Assembly (NCBI GenBank): GCA_933228895.1
Contig: OW121847.1
Coordinates: 86,593,656 to 86,657,655 of the forward strand
Length of the DNA stretch: 64,000 bases
Direction: 5' to 3'
Source of the DNA: Platycnemis pennipes
Taxonomy: Eukaryota > Arthropoda > Insecta > Odonata > Platycnemididae
In this document: piece by piece, positions 31,401-37,523 of the stretch
Layout: each line of letters opens with the position of its first letter
How positions within the stretch are numbered: the first letter of the stretch is position 1
Notes under the pieces: model-generated
What the model was told of the DNA's origin: nothing
What the model saw: only the letters and a program-made list of their open reading frames with translations
Database searches by the model: none
Position numbers and translations under genes: made by a program

Positions 31401-34400
31401 TGTTAACAGCGGATCATTTGCCAGACCATCATACTGCATTGATTTGACAGGTTACTACAAAACAAAACTTATTGAAACTTGTTATATCGCGTGAAAATCG
31501 TATTGAATAAATAAACTTATTTTTTTGAGAAATTTTTTAAGTTGGATAACTGCTTGTGCTGCCCGACCAGCGAGGTAGCTCATACAGGGTTTATAGGAAC
31601 CTGGAAATTCTGGAAAAGTCAGGGAACCTGAAAATGCCAAGAGATCAAAAACTGCGCATAGGAGCGGAGGGAAAGAGGGGATGACTGGCCTCAGGCTGGC
31701 TTCGCTGTGGAGGAGGCAGCCCAGGGGCCCTATTCTGGTTCTTTCTGGCTATAGCCTGCACAATTTGGTGAAAAGTTTGGCGAAAGGTGTGCGCATCTCA
31801 TTTTCATTGGCTAGTGATTTTGCCAGGAATGCTTCGCTCTGTCCCTCTGGTGACAAAAAAGTTATTCTCAGTCAAATTTGTAGAAGGATGTGAGGAAGAA
31901 AAAATCAAGATTGATTCAAAGAGCTACTTTAACATGACATCAGGTTTGAAGGAAAAGCCAGGTTAGCCCTCTTTGCCTATACTTTTCTGCAATTAAAACC
32001 CTTTCTGAAGGCATGTCAATGTAAGTGATCATAATTTTTATTATGTGGACTTAAAGTTGTTGATCTCTTATTACTGGAAGTTCATATTATTAATATGAAA
32101 ATAAACCTACAATTTTTCATAAGTTTAGACTTCTCTGCTTCCTCTCTACCACATTTATCTCTATAAATGACCGAAATCTTGGGAGTTTTCAGGCACTCAG
32201 AAGTCGGGGATAATCACTAATAATGGTCTGGAAATCCTGGAAAAGTCAGGGAAAATGAAAATGGAAACCCCTATAAACCCTGTCATATGTTGTTTATGTT
32301 ATCCGTAATCACTCCGGAATGTAAATTTTATTTTACTTGGAAATGGATGAAATTACAATATTTTCTGATGACTCAAGGGTTTTCTGGTTTCTTCCATGCT
32401 GGTTCATTCCTTTGGATGACAGTTTTGTCGGCATTCCAGAGGAGCCACCCAGAAGAGATTCTATCTATTCTAGGTGGCTCTGATTCCAGACTCCATCTTC
32501 AGGTCCGAAGATCGTGTCTTGTCAAAATTCCTATATCTTCCTTCTATATATTTCCAATATTTTCATACTATATATTTCCTATGTCAACGTTTCTTTACTT
32601 CGGACCTGAGGATGCCATCTGGAATGCCAGTGAAACTGTCGTCCAGTAGGATTAACCATCATGGAAAAAAAACGAAACCCTCAAGTCATCTTCTAATCAC
32701 TGCAGAAGGCTTCACAGCAACTACAATACTTTCAATTTAGGCGTAAATAAAAATTGTGGATCCTCATGATGCAACTCACACTGATATAGAGAAACATCTA
32801 AGATAACCGGTCTCTACAATTTATACAATTATGAAAAATCGCGATGTGATTCAGAAACATGCTAGCTAATGCAGACATCTGTTGAAAAAAAAGTCAAGTA
32901 ATAATGGTTTGAAGGAATACCAACTTTAAAAGTGTTTTTTAGGTTCTAGATCGTCAAGTATGGCCGTGAATTGCTTCGTTAGAAGAGGAAAGGCTTTGCA
33001 CAATGTATAAGTTTGAGAATTATGGACTTGACTACGTCCAATGGTTGGCTGGTGTGGTTGAAAAACATTGGTAGAAATATATTTTATAAAAGTAAATCAG
33101 GACTGCTCCATACTTTAAGAAATAATTAATAATATTGCTCTAATTCAATTTATTTGTGTTTCTTATTTATGTATTTGCTCTGTATTGTTAAAGTATGCAT
33201 AGAAAACTGAAAATTGTCCTTTTCCCACTATTTTCATTTTCCTGCAAAAAACAATTTTTTTCCAACGGTCCCTAGAAAAGTGTAAATAAGGGGTTTTACT
33301 GTATTCATCTCCTGAAGTTACCATTGTATTTCAGAGCCACTCTACTCTAGTGAATATGTATTAATAATAGCCTGTTAAAACTATCAAAGCTTGAAAAGTC
33401 TCCTCTGTTAATGGTATTTATATGGTATGTATTTGTATGAATGGTATATATATTCGTTTTTTAGACTCCATAGGCTCCTGCTTGTAGAGCTCTCTGCTAC
33501 TATGAAGCTTGGCGTGAAGATCACACGGAGACAGGTGAATTCACGCCATGCTTAGTAAAATGAATACTAACTGTTTTTAAATGAATCAACTGTGTAAATA
33601 ATTTTAAACAAATAAACAAAAGTTAATCATATCAAATAGACTGAATAAATATGCCTACATTACTAGTTAATAAGCTTTCACAGAGTGCACCATCTGCTTG
33701 GAAGCGTCCGCAGCACCATCTAGTGGCAGGTAGAGAAATGAGTGTCACGTCACACGTATGATTTCCTGGCATGCAATACACTAAAGCCCATTTATAACGA
33801 AGTTGAGGGGGCTGAATATTTACTTCGTTATATGTGGACCAGTTTTTCCCAGACTCTCTTTGATGGGGAATAGCCCTCACTCCGTTATGACCGGGACTTC
33901 ATTATAAACGGGTTTGATAAGTGGGCTTGTCTGTAGTTTGCCATTGCATTTTCACGCTTTTGATTTTTTTCACTTAATGTCATTTTAAAATCGAGCGGTT
34001 TAATATACATTCTCCAGAAGTTATAAACTTTCAATCAAGTCTTTTAAAAAAATAATAGGAAACTACCATATTTTATGTGTCTTGGCCACAAGAAAACTTG
34101 GTTGAATGGCCATTAAAACATTAACATAGATTAAGTACCTGTACGTATTTTGAGTAACCGTTTGGAACCTTAATTTACTTGAGTTCTACTGTTGATAGTA
34201 CTGGGACATGGTTGTTGATTTTTGGGATGCAGAAATGATTTTGGAAATGGGTTGTGTGCTGTATCCATTGATTTTTCCAGGAAATCTCACTTTTTCCAAA
34301 ATTTCAGCAATGGTAAATCTCACTTTTTCCAAAATTTCAGCAATGGTATCCTCTGTTCATGCCTTTGGTAATTTATTCTTCCATTGATCTATTTTCAGAT

Positions 34401-35908
34401 CTGAAGGTGCACCTGATGGTGTGCCACCAGACAAGCCCCCTGTCCAAGCAGAATCTTCAGAAGAAGAGGGTGAAATGAGGGATGATGACTCTGGTGCTGT
34501 GGCACCAGAAGTCAGTGAACTTATCGGCATTGATCATCGTGGTCAACCTTTCAAACAAAGTGTGGTAGGTGTCGTTACACAAGTTAGTCCAAAACCAGTA
34601 CCTGTGCCTGATGTTGCATCATTAACAGAAATAGGGGAGGATGAGAACAAGAACGTTGAAGTAGGGGCAGCATTATCAGAGACTGGGAAATCAGAGGGTG
34701 AATGTGAAGAGGAAAGTGTTGCTGGTCCTGTTGATTATAATGCTTTAGACTATGAGACAATGGATGGTGCTCCATCTGACCGAGATGATGAGGACTCTAG
34801 AATGGCTGATATCAGTAAGACCGAAAAGAAGTCTGCTTCAGGTGGAAATGGTGGTGCAAAGGCTACTGATGCTACTAATGAAGGTGCAAAACTGACATCC
34901 ATCAAAGGTGGTCACAAGGAAGAGCATGGCAGAAATTTCACACAGTTGAACAGCATATGTGAAGATCCTCTAAAAGATAGAACCAATGATATCACCATGA
35001 AGGATGGTGCACCAAAGCATGAAGCTATGGGAGATAAATTTACATGCTTGGAATTTGTAAGAAGTGAGAAGGGTAGCATTGTGGAAATGTTTGGCATGGA
35101 GGCAGATCGTTCATCAGGTGAGAGAGGAAGTTTAGAACTTGGTGAATTGCCTTCCAAAGGAGACTCCCATGGTTTTTCCCCTGACAAGCCATCCACATTG
35201 ACAGAGTCGAAAAAGTTGCTAATGGTTCACGGTGAACACAGAAGGGAAGAAGAAAAGAGCTTAAAGGTTGCCAACATTGGACTAGACCAACTACGAGATG
35301 AAGATCGAGCTGAGACGCTCAGGGAGTTACGGGAGAAGAGCGATATGAGCAAGGGGGAAACAAGTCCATCAAGAGCAAAAGTGGAGTCTAAGGTCAAGGG
35401 TGCACCTGAGAAGGCCCCTGCAAAAAAGGACATGGAGAAGAAAGAGAGGGATAGGCCAAAAGACAAGGAGGAGATTGGGAGGAAGGAAAAAGAGAGGCGT
35501 GAACATGAGCGGGGAAAGGAGAGACATGAGAGGGAAAGAGGGAGGGGGCGTGGAAGGGACCGCAGAAGAGACAGCAGCAGAGAGCGTAAGCATGGCAATA
35601 AAGAGCGACGTCGATCATCCGTGTCGTCATCACGCTCATCATCATCTGGAGGGAGCCGAGGGCGGAGGAGGCAGAGGACACGGCGTGTCAGTCGTAGTGG
35701 TAGCAGACGAGGGAGGAGGAGTCGAAGTGGTCATCGTGGCGATAGAAGGAGGAGCACTAGTCGTAGGCGGCACGGAAGACGGCCACATTCCTCATCCTCG
35801 TCACGCTCTTCCTCCAGCTCCTCAGGAGGCAGGCCTTCTGGCTGTAGGGAGTGTGCCAGGAGAGGTAGGGGTCGGCCATGTCGACAACATGAGAGGAGGC
35901 GTAGATGA
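7115..35908 (+). CDS. PPIG: Nuclear SR-type cyclophilin (9 exons, 934 aa)
   Basis: Joined exons: 7115-7406, 7714-7801, 8131-8160, 8256-8401, 16654-16762, 21813-22224, 24967-25062, 30259-30380 and 34399-35908 (2805 nt with stop). All introns are GT-AG and all phases agree. Residues about 9-185 form a cyclophilin peptidyl-prolyl cis-trans isomerase domain. Catalytic positions equivalent to cyclophilin A R55, F60, M61, Q63, F113 and H126 are present as R68, F73, M74, Q76, F126 and H139, while W121 is replaced by H134. A charged linker follows, then [13 protein letters not shown] (254-266) and [12 protein letters not shown]...TPPHWRQ (360-380), both diagnostic of PPIG/NKTR. Next come a Lys/Glu-rich coiled region (exon 8), an acidic low-complexity region, and an Arg/Ser tail. 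Members sit in nuclear speckles and bind splicing factors and the RNA polymerase II tail. Drosophila Moca-cyp is the insect counterpart. The ATG at 7115 gives the usual MTV start. Confidence 0.93.
7714..7801 (+). CDS. PPIG: PPIG exon 2
   Basis: An 88-bp exon after TTTTGACAG. It codes [19 protein letters not shown] and the NGSQFF strand, with donor CAT|GTAAGT. The Ile codon of SQFFI is split by the intron. Confidence 0.93.
8131..8160 (+). CDS. PPIG: PPIG exon 3, 30-bp microexon
   Basis: Only 30 bases between TGTTGTTGTAG and GTAAGT. It codes TTQPAPHLD and parts of the flanking Ile and Gly codons. Both splice sites are strong and the sequence is required for a continuous cyclophilin fold. It holds the position (H134) that is Trp121 in cyclophilin A. 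Confidence 0.92.
8256..8401 (+). CDS. PPIG: PPIG exon 4 (end of isomerase domain)
   Basis: Codes [19 protein letters not shown] through [19 protein letters not shown], completing the domain. The donor AAAAG|GTTTGT is weak (no GTRAGT). Read-through would add GLFPKFA and stop at 8424, so intron retention would give a short enzyme-only isoform of about 192 aa. Confidence 0.92.
9003..10290. mobile_element. piggyBac-type non-autonomous element (about 1.3 kb)
   Basis: Inside PPIG intron 4. The left end reads TTAACCCTTTCGTGACGGGG. The right end is CGTAGCGAAAGGGTTAT, so the outer 10-11 bases are inverted (AACCCTTTCG / CGAAAGGGTT). TTAA at the left matches the piggyBac target, but the right copy has drifted to TTAT. 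No transposase frame is present. The right subterminal region is a tandem array (10130-10290). Confidence 0.6.
10130..10290 (+). repeat. About 3.5 copies of a 44-45-bp tandem repeat
   Basis: Units start TTAACACGTC at about 10130, 10175, 10219 and 10262 and contain TTCGTTC, GCGTAGAAAAA and TGACGCC. The last, partial copy runs into the element terminus. Each unit begins with TTAA. Confidence 0.85.
10291..11380. other. PPIG intron 4, unassigned
   Basis: AT-rich sequence with no element ends or coding sequence that I can support. The open frame at 10749-10949 looks random. Confidence 0.5.
11563..12288 (-). mobile_element. Penelope-like element fragment inserted in copy A
   Basis: The segment absent from copy B carries, on the minus strand, the GIY-YIG endonuclease end of a Penelope-like element followed by a CTGAGGA...GAAAC motif (11618-11649). 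The insertion is 5'-truncated, as usual for these elements. Confidence 0.8.
11710..12243 (-). pseudogene. Penelope-like GIY-YIG endonuclease, broken
   Basis: The minus-strand frame runs from the RT-endonuclease linker ([20 protein letters not shown]) into a GIY-YIG domain: GIYHIPC, then [11 protein letters not shown], then ETRIKEHRR with the catalytic Arg. The CxC before EVYIG and the later [10 protein letters not shown] segment match the Penelope-like group. A stop at about 12210 interrupts the upstream part, and the RT itself is missing. These enzymes nick target DNA for retroelement insertion. This copy is dead. Confidence 0.88.
12628..12663 (+). repeat. Hammerhead-like CTGAAGA...GAAAC motif, copy A
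   Basis: CTGAAGA (12628-12634) then TGCC...GGC then GAAACTGTCG (12654-12663). CTGANGA and GAAA are the two invariant core strings of hammerhead ribozymes. The intervening GCC/GGC can pair as a short stem II, with one extra base. It is conserved at the same place in copy B. Confidence 0.45.
13340..13919. other. PPIG intron 4, unassigned
   Basis: AT-rich with no recognisable element. The frame at 13691-13894 has no supporting features. Confidence 0.5.
14058..15948 (-). pseudogene. piggyBac-type transposase (DDE_Tnp_1_7), broken
   Basis: Minus-strand pieces in order: [18 protein letters not shown] (acidic N-terminus, from 15948), [65 protein letters not shown], then [26 protein letters not shown] and [13 protein letters not shown]. 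The C-terminus has a Cys-rich end ([13 protein letters not shown]). The Asp residues in YTDRFY and GVDVSDQL match catalytic positions of the family. Frameshifts near 15340 and 15010 and stops between 14740 and 15010 disable it. GGTATGAG at the end of the first piece could be a genuine donor of a small intron, but I did not find a clean acceptor. Confidence 0.88.
16161..16219. repeat. Paired 16-bp palindromes in the piggyBac end
   Basis: GGCGTAATATTACGCC at 16161-16176 is a perfect palindrome. GGCGTAATATTACACC at 16204-16219 is a one-mismatch copy, each followed by CGTAGCA or CATAGCA. The subterminal position suggests transposase-binding repeats. Confidence 0.85.
16654..16762 (+). CDS. PPIG: PPIG exon 5 (Ser/Glu/Lys linker)
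   Basis: A 109-bp exon after CCTTTCACAG. It codes a Lys run, a Ser-rich stretch ([16 protein letters not shown]) and [12 protein letters not shown], a probable nuclear-localisation and casein-kinase-type region. The donor CAAG|GTTTGA is weak, like that of exon 4. It lies 8.25 kb from exon 4 and was joined by phase and composition. Confidence 0.85.
17436..18847. mobile_element. CAGGG-ended DNA transposon (1.4 kb), hAT-like
   Basis: In PPIG intron 5. The left end CAGGGTGGC and right end GCCACCCTG are perfect 9-bp inverted repeats. AATGAC lies directly outside both ends (17430-17435 and 18848-18853), a 6-bp duplication. Subterminal GTCAGGGAA-type repeats occur at both ends. No transposase is recognisable in the interior. 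The ends and repeats match the element at 31585-32282. The 6-bp rather than 8-bp duplication leaves the superfamily open. Confidence 0.75.
18854..19267. other. PPIG intron 5, unassigned
   Basis: Contains two CATGCTCAGCAG copies (about 18870 and 18935) and an ATTCGAATC-rich patch, possibly the 3' UTR of the minus-strand LINE that starts at 19268. There is no coding sequence. Confidence 0.4.
19268..20522 (-). pseudogene. Jockey/CR1-like LINE reverse transcriptase, broken
   Basis: The minus strand carries an almost complete RT domain. It starts with [19 protein letters not shown] and [20 protein letters not shown], then [17 protein letters not shown] frameshift near 20165 precedes [13 protein letters not shown] (motif A). 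After a stop at about 20065 come [11 protein letters not shown] (motif B), [10 protein letters not shown] (motif C, YADD) and [13 protein letters not shown]. The thumb and C-terminus follow to SYSCPVW. It is 5'-truncated, with one frameshift and one stop, so fairly recent. The clade is inferred from motif style only. Confidence 0.88.
20523..21812. other. PPIG intron 5, distal part
   Basis: No coding sequence. A Penelope-type CTGAGGA...GAAACTGTC motif lies on the minus strand (21532-21572). The remainder is AT-rich, ending in the exon 6 acceptor. Confidence 0.5.
21532..21572 (-). repeat. Hammerhead-like CTGAGGA...GAAAC motif
   Basis: On the minus strand CCTGAGGATGCAGG then GTGCTCCTCCGAAACTGTC. 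CTGAGGA and GAAAC are spaced as in copies A and B of the mariner-type element, and CAGG...CCTC can pair. The surrounding repeat is otherwise unrelated at a glance. Confidence 0.4.
21813..22224 (+). CDS. PPIG: PPIG exon 6 (conserved IPDVP motif)
   Basis: After TTAATTGCAG it reads [20 protein letters not shown], then [13 protein letters not shown], matching the EIPxVPxNxFLxR motif of PPIG and NKTR. A highly charged [14 protein letters not shown]...[10 protein letters not shown] block follows. The donor GTGTTT|GTGAGT closes the exon in phase 0. Confidence 0.9.
22445..22545. repeat. Imperfect inverted repeat in intron 6
   Basis: GGTAGCTTAACGAAAG...CTATCGAC (22445-22473) is matched by GTCGATAG...CTTTCGCTAAGCAACC (22510-22545) in inverted order, with about 20 matching bases per arm and a 36-base loop. 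It is probably a foldback or MITE remnant. No target duplication is seen. Confidence 0.65.
23993..24092. repeat. 100-bp near-perfect palindrome
   Basis: Two 50-bp arms meet with no spacer at 24042/24043 (TTTTGTTG|CAACAAAA) and differ at one position (CTCGGG against CTCAGG). The outer ends are GATATTTAAAAAAC. A 12-bp direct repeat ATATCTACCTAT flanks it at 23954-23965 and 24088-24099, the right copy overlapping the palindrome end by five bases. Confidence 0.95.
24967..25062 (+). CDS. PPIG: PPIG exon 7 (TPPHWRQ motif)
   Basis: Exactly 32 codons between TTCAACAG and [21 protein letters not shown] then [19 protein letters not shown], the [10 protein letters not shown]...TPPHWRQ signature of the family. 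Confidence 0.92.
25063..30258 (+). other. PPIG intron 7 (5196 bp)
   Basis: Mostly AT-rich. The only protein-like piece is the open frame ending at 27816. Minus-strand frames at 26872-27331 and 28926-29180 look like chance. No terminal inverted repeats were found. Confidence 0.6.
27598..27816 (+). pseudogene. Possible Tigger/pogo-like transposase C-terminal remnant
   Basis: An open frame of 72 codons without an ATG, after acceptor-like CCCTTTAG, reads [20 protein letters not shown]..., then [19 protein letters not shown], and stops TGA. The [11 protein letters not shown] segment resembles the short helical repeat near the C-terminus of pogo/Tigger DDE transposases and their domesticated relatives (Jerky/CENP-B type). 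Its phase does not fit between PPIG exons 7 and 8. It could instead be an exon of an unannotated gene. Confidence 0.4.
30259..30380 (+). CDS. PPIG: PPIG exon 8 (Glu/Lys helix)
   Basis: After CATTTACAG, a continuous charged segment starts [20 protein letters not shown] and ends NATEATKG. It is probably a single long alpha-helix. The donor AAAGG|GTAAAC leaves two bases of a Gly codon. Confidence 0.88.
31585..32282. mobile_element. CAGGG-ended element nested in copy B (698 bp)
   Basis: CAGGGTTTATAGG and CCTATAAACCCTG are perfect 13-bp inverted ends. TCATA lies outside both (31580-31584 and 32283-32287), a 5-bp duplication. Copy A lacks this block at the homologous site, which confirms insertion. 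The subterminal CTGGAAAAGTCAGGGAA repeats are shared with the 17436-18847 element. Confidence 0.85.
32606..32640 (+). repeat. Hammerhead-like CTGAGGA...GAAAC motif, copy B
   Basis: CTGAGGA (32606-32612), TGCCATCTGGAATGCCAGT, then GAAACTGTC (32632-32640), homologous to 12628-12663. The CTGANGA and GAAAC strings are kept while the bases between have diverged. Confidence 0.45.
33787..33912. mobile_element. Short MITE-like inverted repeat (126 bp)
   Basis: CCCATTTATAACGAAGT (33787-33803) and ACTTCATTATAAACGGG (33896-33912) are 17-bp inverted repeats with two mismatches. The TTATAACGAAGT style resembles Tc1/mariner-type MITE ends. No convincing TA duplication was located. Confidence 0.55.
34282..34347 (+). 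repeat. Perfect 33-bp tandem duplication upstream of exon 9
   Basis: AAATCTCACTTTTTCCAAAA plus TTTCAGCAATGGT occurs twice head to tail (34282-34314 and 34315-34347) without a mismatch, ending 51 bases before exon 9. Each unit contains a pyrimidine tract and TTTCAG, that is, a potential 3' splice site. Confidence 0.95.
34399..35908 (+). CDS. PPIG: PPIG exon 9 (acidic region, RS tail, stop)
   Basis: After CTATTTTCAG the split Gly codon is completed and the frame runs 502 codons to TGA at 35906-35908. The first two thirds are acidic and low complexity with a short ordered-looking patch ([20 protein letters not shown]). The rest is Lys/Glu/Arg-rich, and the last 110 residues are an Arg/Ser/Gly tail ending QHERRRR. 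A late Cys-containing patch ([15 protein letters not shown]) is unusual for an RS tail. Confidence 0.9.
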
Positions 35909-36224
35909 ACTTGTGCTGGAAGTGACTTTGGCCATCCACAGACAGGCTCAAAACTTTTCACAGTGAATGATTCTTTTGTTATTTTTTACTTTTGCTGTGG
36001 AGAGTACTTGTACAGGCTAGAATGTGTTTGGAAGACAATGGGGAAAACATTCCTTTTTATGTCTCTCTTGCTTTTGAAAGTGAAATCATTTCTACTTATG
36101 ATTCGTGGTTTAGATGTTCATCAAAAAAGAATTCTCCACATTAATATCATACACTCAAATTTTGTACCTTTTCGATCACAATTCGTATTTCATTAGTTTA
36201 AGGAGGGAGATGAGGATTAACTGC

Positions 36225-36249
36225 AATAAACTCTAAAAACTTTAATAAA
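36225..36249 (+). terminator. PPIG: PPIG poly(A) signals (two AATAAA)
   Basis: AATAAA at 36225-36230 and 36244-36249, about 320-340 bases after the stop, in AT-rich sequence. They are the likely cleavage signals of the cyclophilin mRNA. Confidence 0.7.
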
Positions 36250-37456
36250 ATATGGAGTTTTGAATCAATTTCTTTTTACTTGTTATAAATTTAGATGAGC
36301 TCTTATAGTTCACTAAGTCATTCATTTGTTGATATACATATATATGACTTCATAATTTTTAAAAACTAAGAAAGAGGGAATCTTCATTTATCCACCAGCA
36401 AACTGTAATTGAAAAGAATAAAAAATAATAAATCAGTCAATGCTATGGATGCATGTACCCTTGCATGTCACTTCTCAATTTCATTTCTAGTGTAGAGTCA
36501 CTACTCCCATTTTTTTCCATTTCCTTTGCGTGTAATTATATGTTCTTATCCTACATTTTTCAAGTCTCTAAAGTGTAGTCATTTGAGTTAAATGAGAGCA
36601 TTGATTGCATCTTGAGCTGTGTAAGGCTGAAGAGGCCCAGATAATGGTATAAGTAAGAAAGTATTGAATCTTAATGAAATCATTGATTGTTGGCTACAAT
36701 TTAGTTTTGTTTATGTGCCATAGAGTACAGTTATTACTGGTTTGCAATGGTAAAATCATCAAGAAATTGTAAAAAACAGAATTTTTATATAGTTTTCTGT
36801 TAGTTGCTGATCCTTCAAATAGCGGAAAATGAACTTATTTTCCTGGATATATGTATTGACTTTAGTAGTTGTCATTTGTTGTACGTCGTTGAAATATGTT
36901 AATTTTAAACTGATACACTTAAGTGGCAAAATAACTGGTGTTAGTATTCAGTTTCCTTGTAGTATTCTTAAAGATGCATATTCGTTTCTTCAGAATCTCG
37001 AGAATAATTTTATGCGGAAATATGTATTGTTTTTCGTTTATCAGTGTCCCGAAGTACTGGAAATACTTAAAAATCGTATTACAATATAGTCACTTCCGAA
37101 TATCGGTCTCATCGGACACGAATAGGAAAACGAATTTACGCGGGCAAAAGAAATTAGTATTGAATTCATTCTTAAAATGATTTTGCTGGTATAACTATCA
37201 ACATAAGTGATTTATAAAATGACTTGAATTTTCATTATACCATTTTAATTTTCTTTGTCCATATGAGTGTATTGGAATTACATTTCCCATTTTTAACCAC
37301 TTCAAGGGGGGAGAAAGCCATTAATGGAAGAGCTGCGGAAGGTGTTTCTTCTGACTTCTAGTATGCTGAGAGTAGTGAGTGTATCACTACGCACGGTAGT
37401 TCATGGCGTATTTCGTACGAGTTTTTATGTGAAAGTGTCCCGATGATTGTGAATTT
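36250..37456. other. Intergenic region between PPIG and the next gene
   Basis: AT-rich. The open frames at 36829-37180 lack features. A small palindrome TAGTGA-gtgta-TCACTA lies about 80 bases before the downstream start codon. The last few hundred bases should include that gene's promoter or 5' UTR. Confidence 0.5.
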
Positions 37457-37523
37457 ATGGCGCCCAGAGTGTTTCTGCTCTGCATTTTGTTTACAATAGG
37501 AATATTAACGGGCCGCATCGCTG
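37457..37523 (+). CDS. First coding exon with signal peptide, gene unidentified
   Basis: ATG at 37457 (context TTTATGG) gives MAPRVFLLCILFTIGILTGR then IA and a split codon, followed at once by a consensus donor CTG|GTGAGT. Positive residue, 13-residue hydrophobic core and small residues at the end form a classic signal peptide, so the product should be secreted or a type I membrane protein. The frame would continue into the intron and stop near 37648. No second exon is recognisable within the remaining 26.5 kb, which implies a very long first intron, common for receptors and adhesion molecules in arthropods. The family cannot be named from this exon. Confidence 0.6.

Larger units (their letters stand above)
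30833..33301 (+). mobile_element. Mariner/pogo-type element, copy B (2.47 kb)
   Basis: In PPIG intron 8. CAGTAAAACC at 30833-30842 and GGTTTTACTG at 33292-33301 are perfect inverted ends, each flanked by TA (30831-30832 and 33302-33303), the Tc1/mariner/pogo target duplication. The right inner end (CCTTATTTACACTTTTCTAGGG on the minus strand) looks like pogo-group termini. No transposase frame survives. A CAGGG-ended element is nested inside at 31585-32282. Confidence 0.78.

Noticed and set aside
35227..35966. Several 75-188-codon frames overlapping PPIG exon 9
   Set aside because: Shadows of the Arg/Ser/Glu-repetitive coding sequence. The exon 9 frame continues the family protein.
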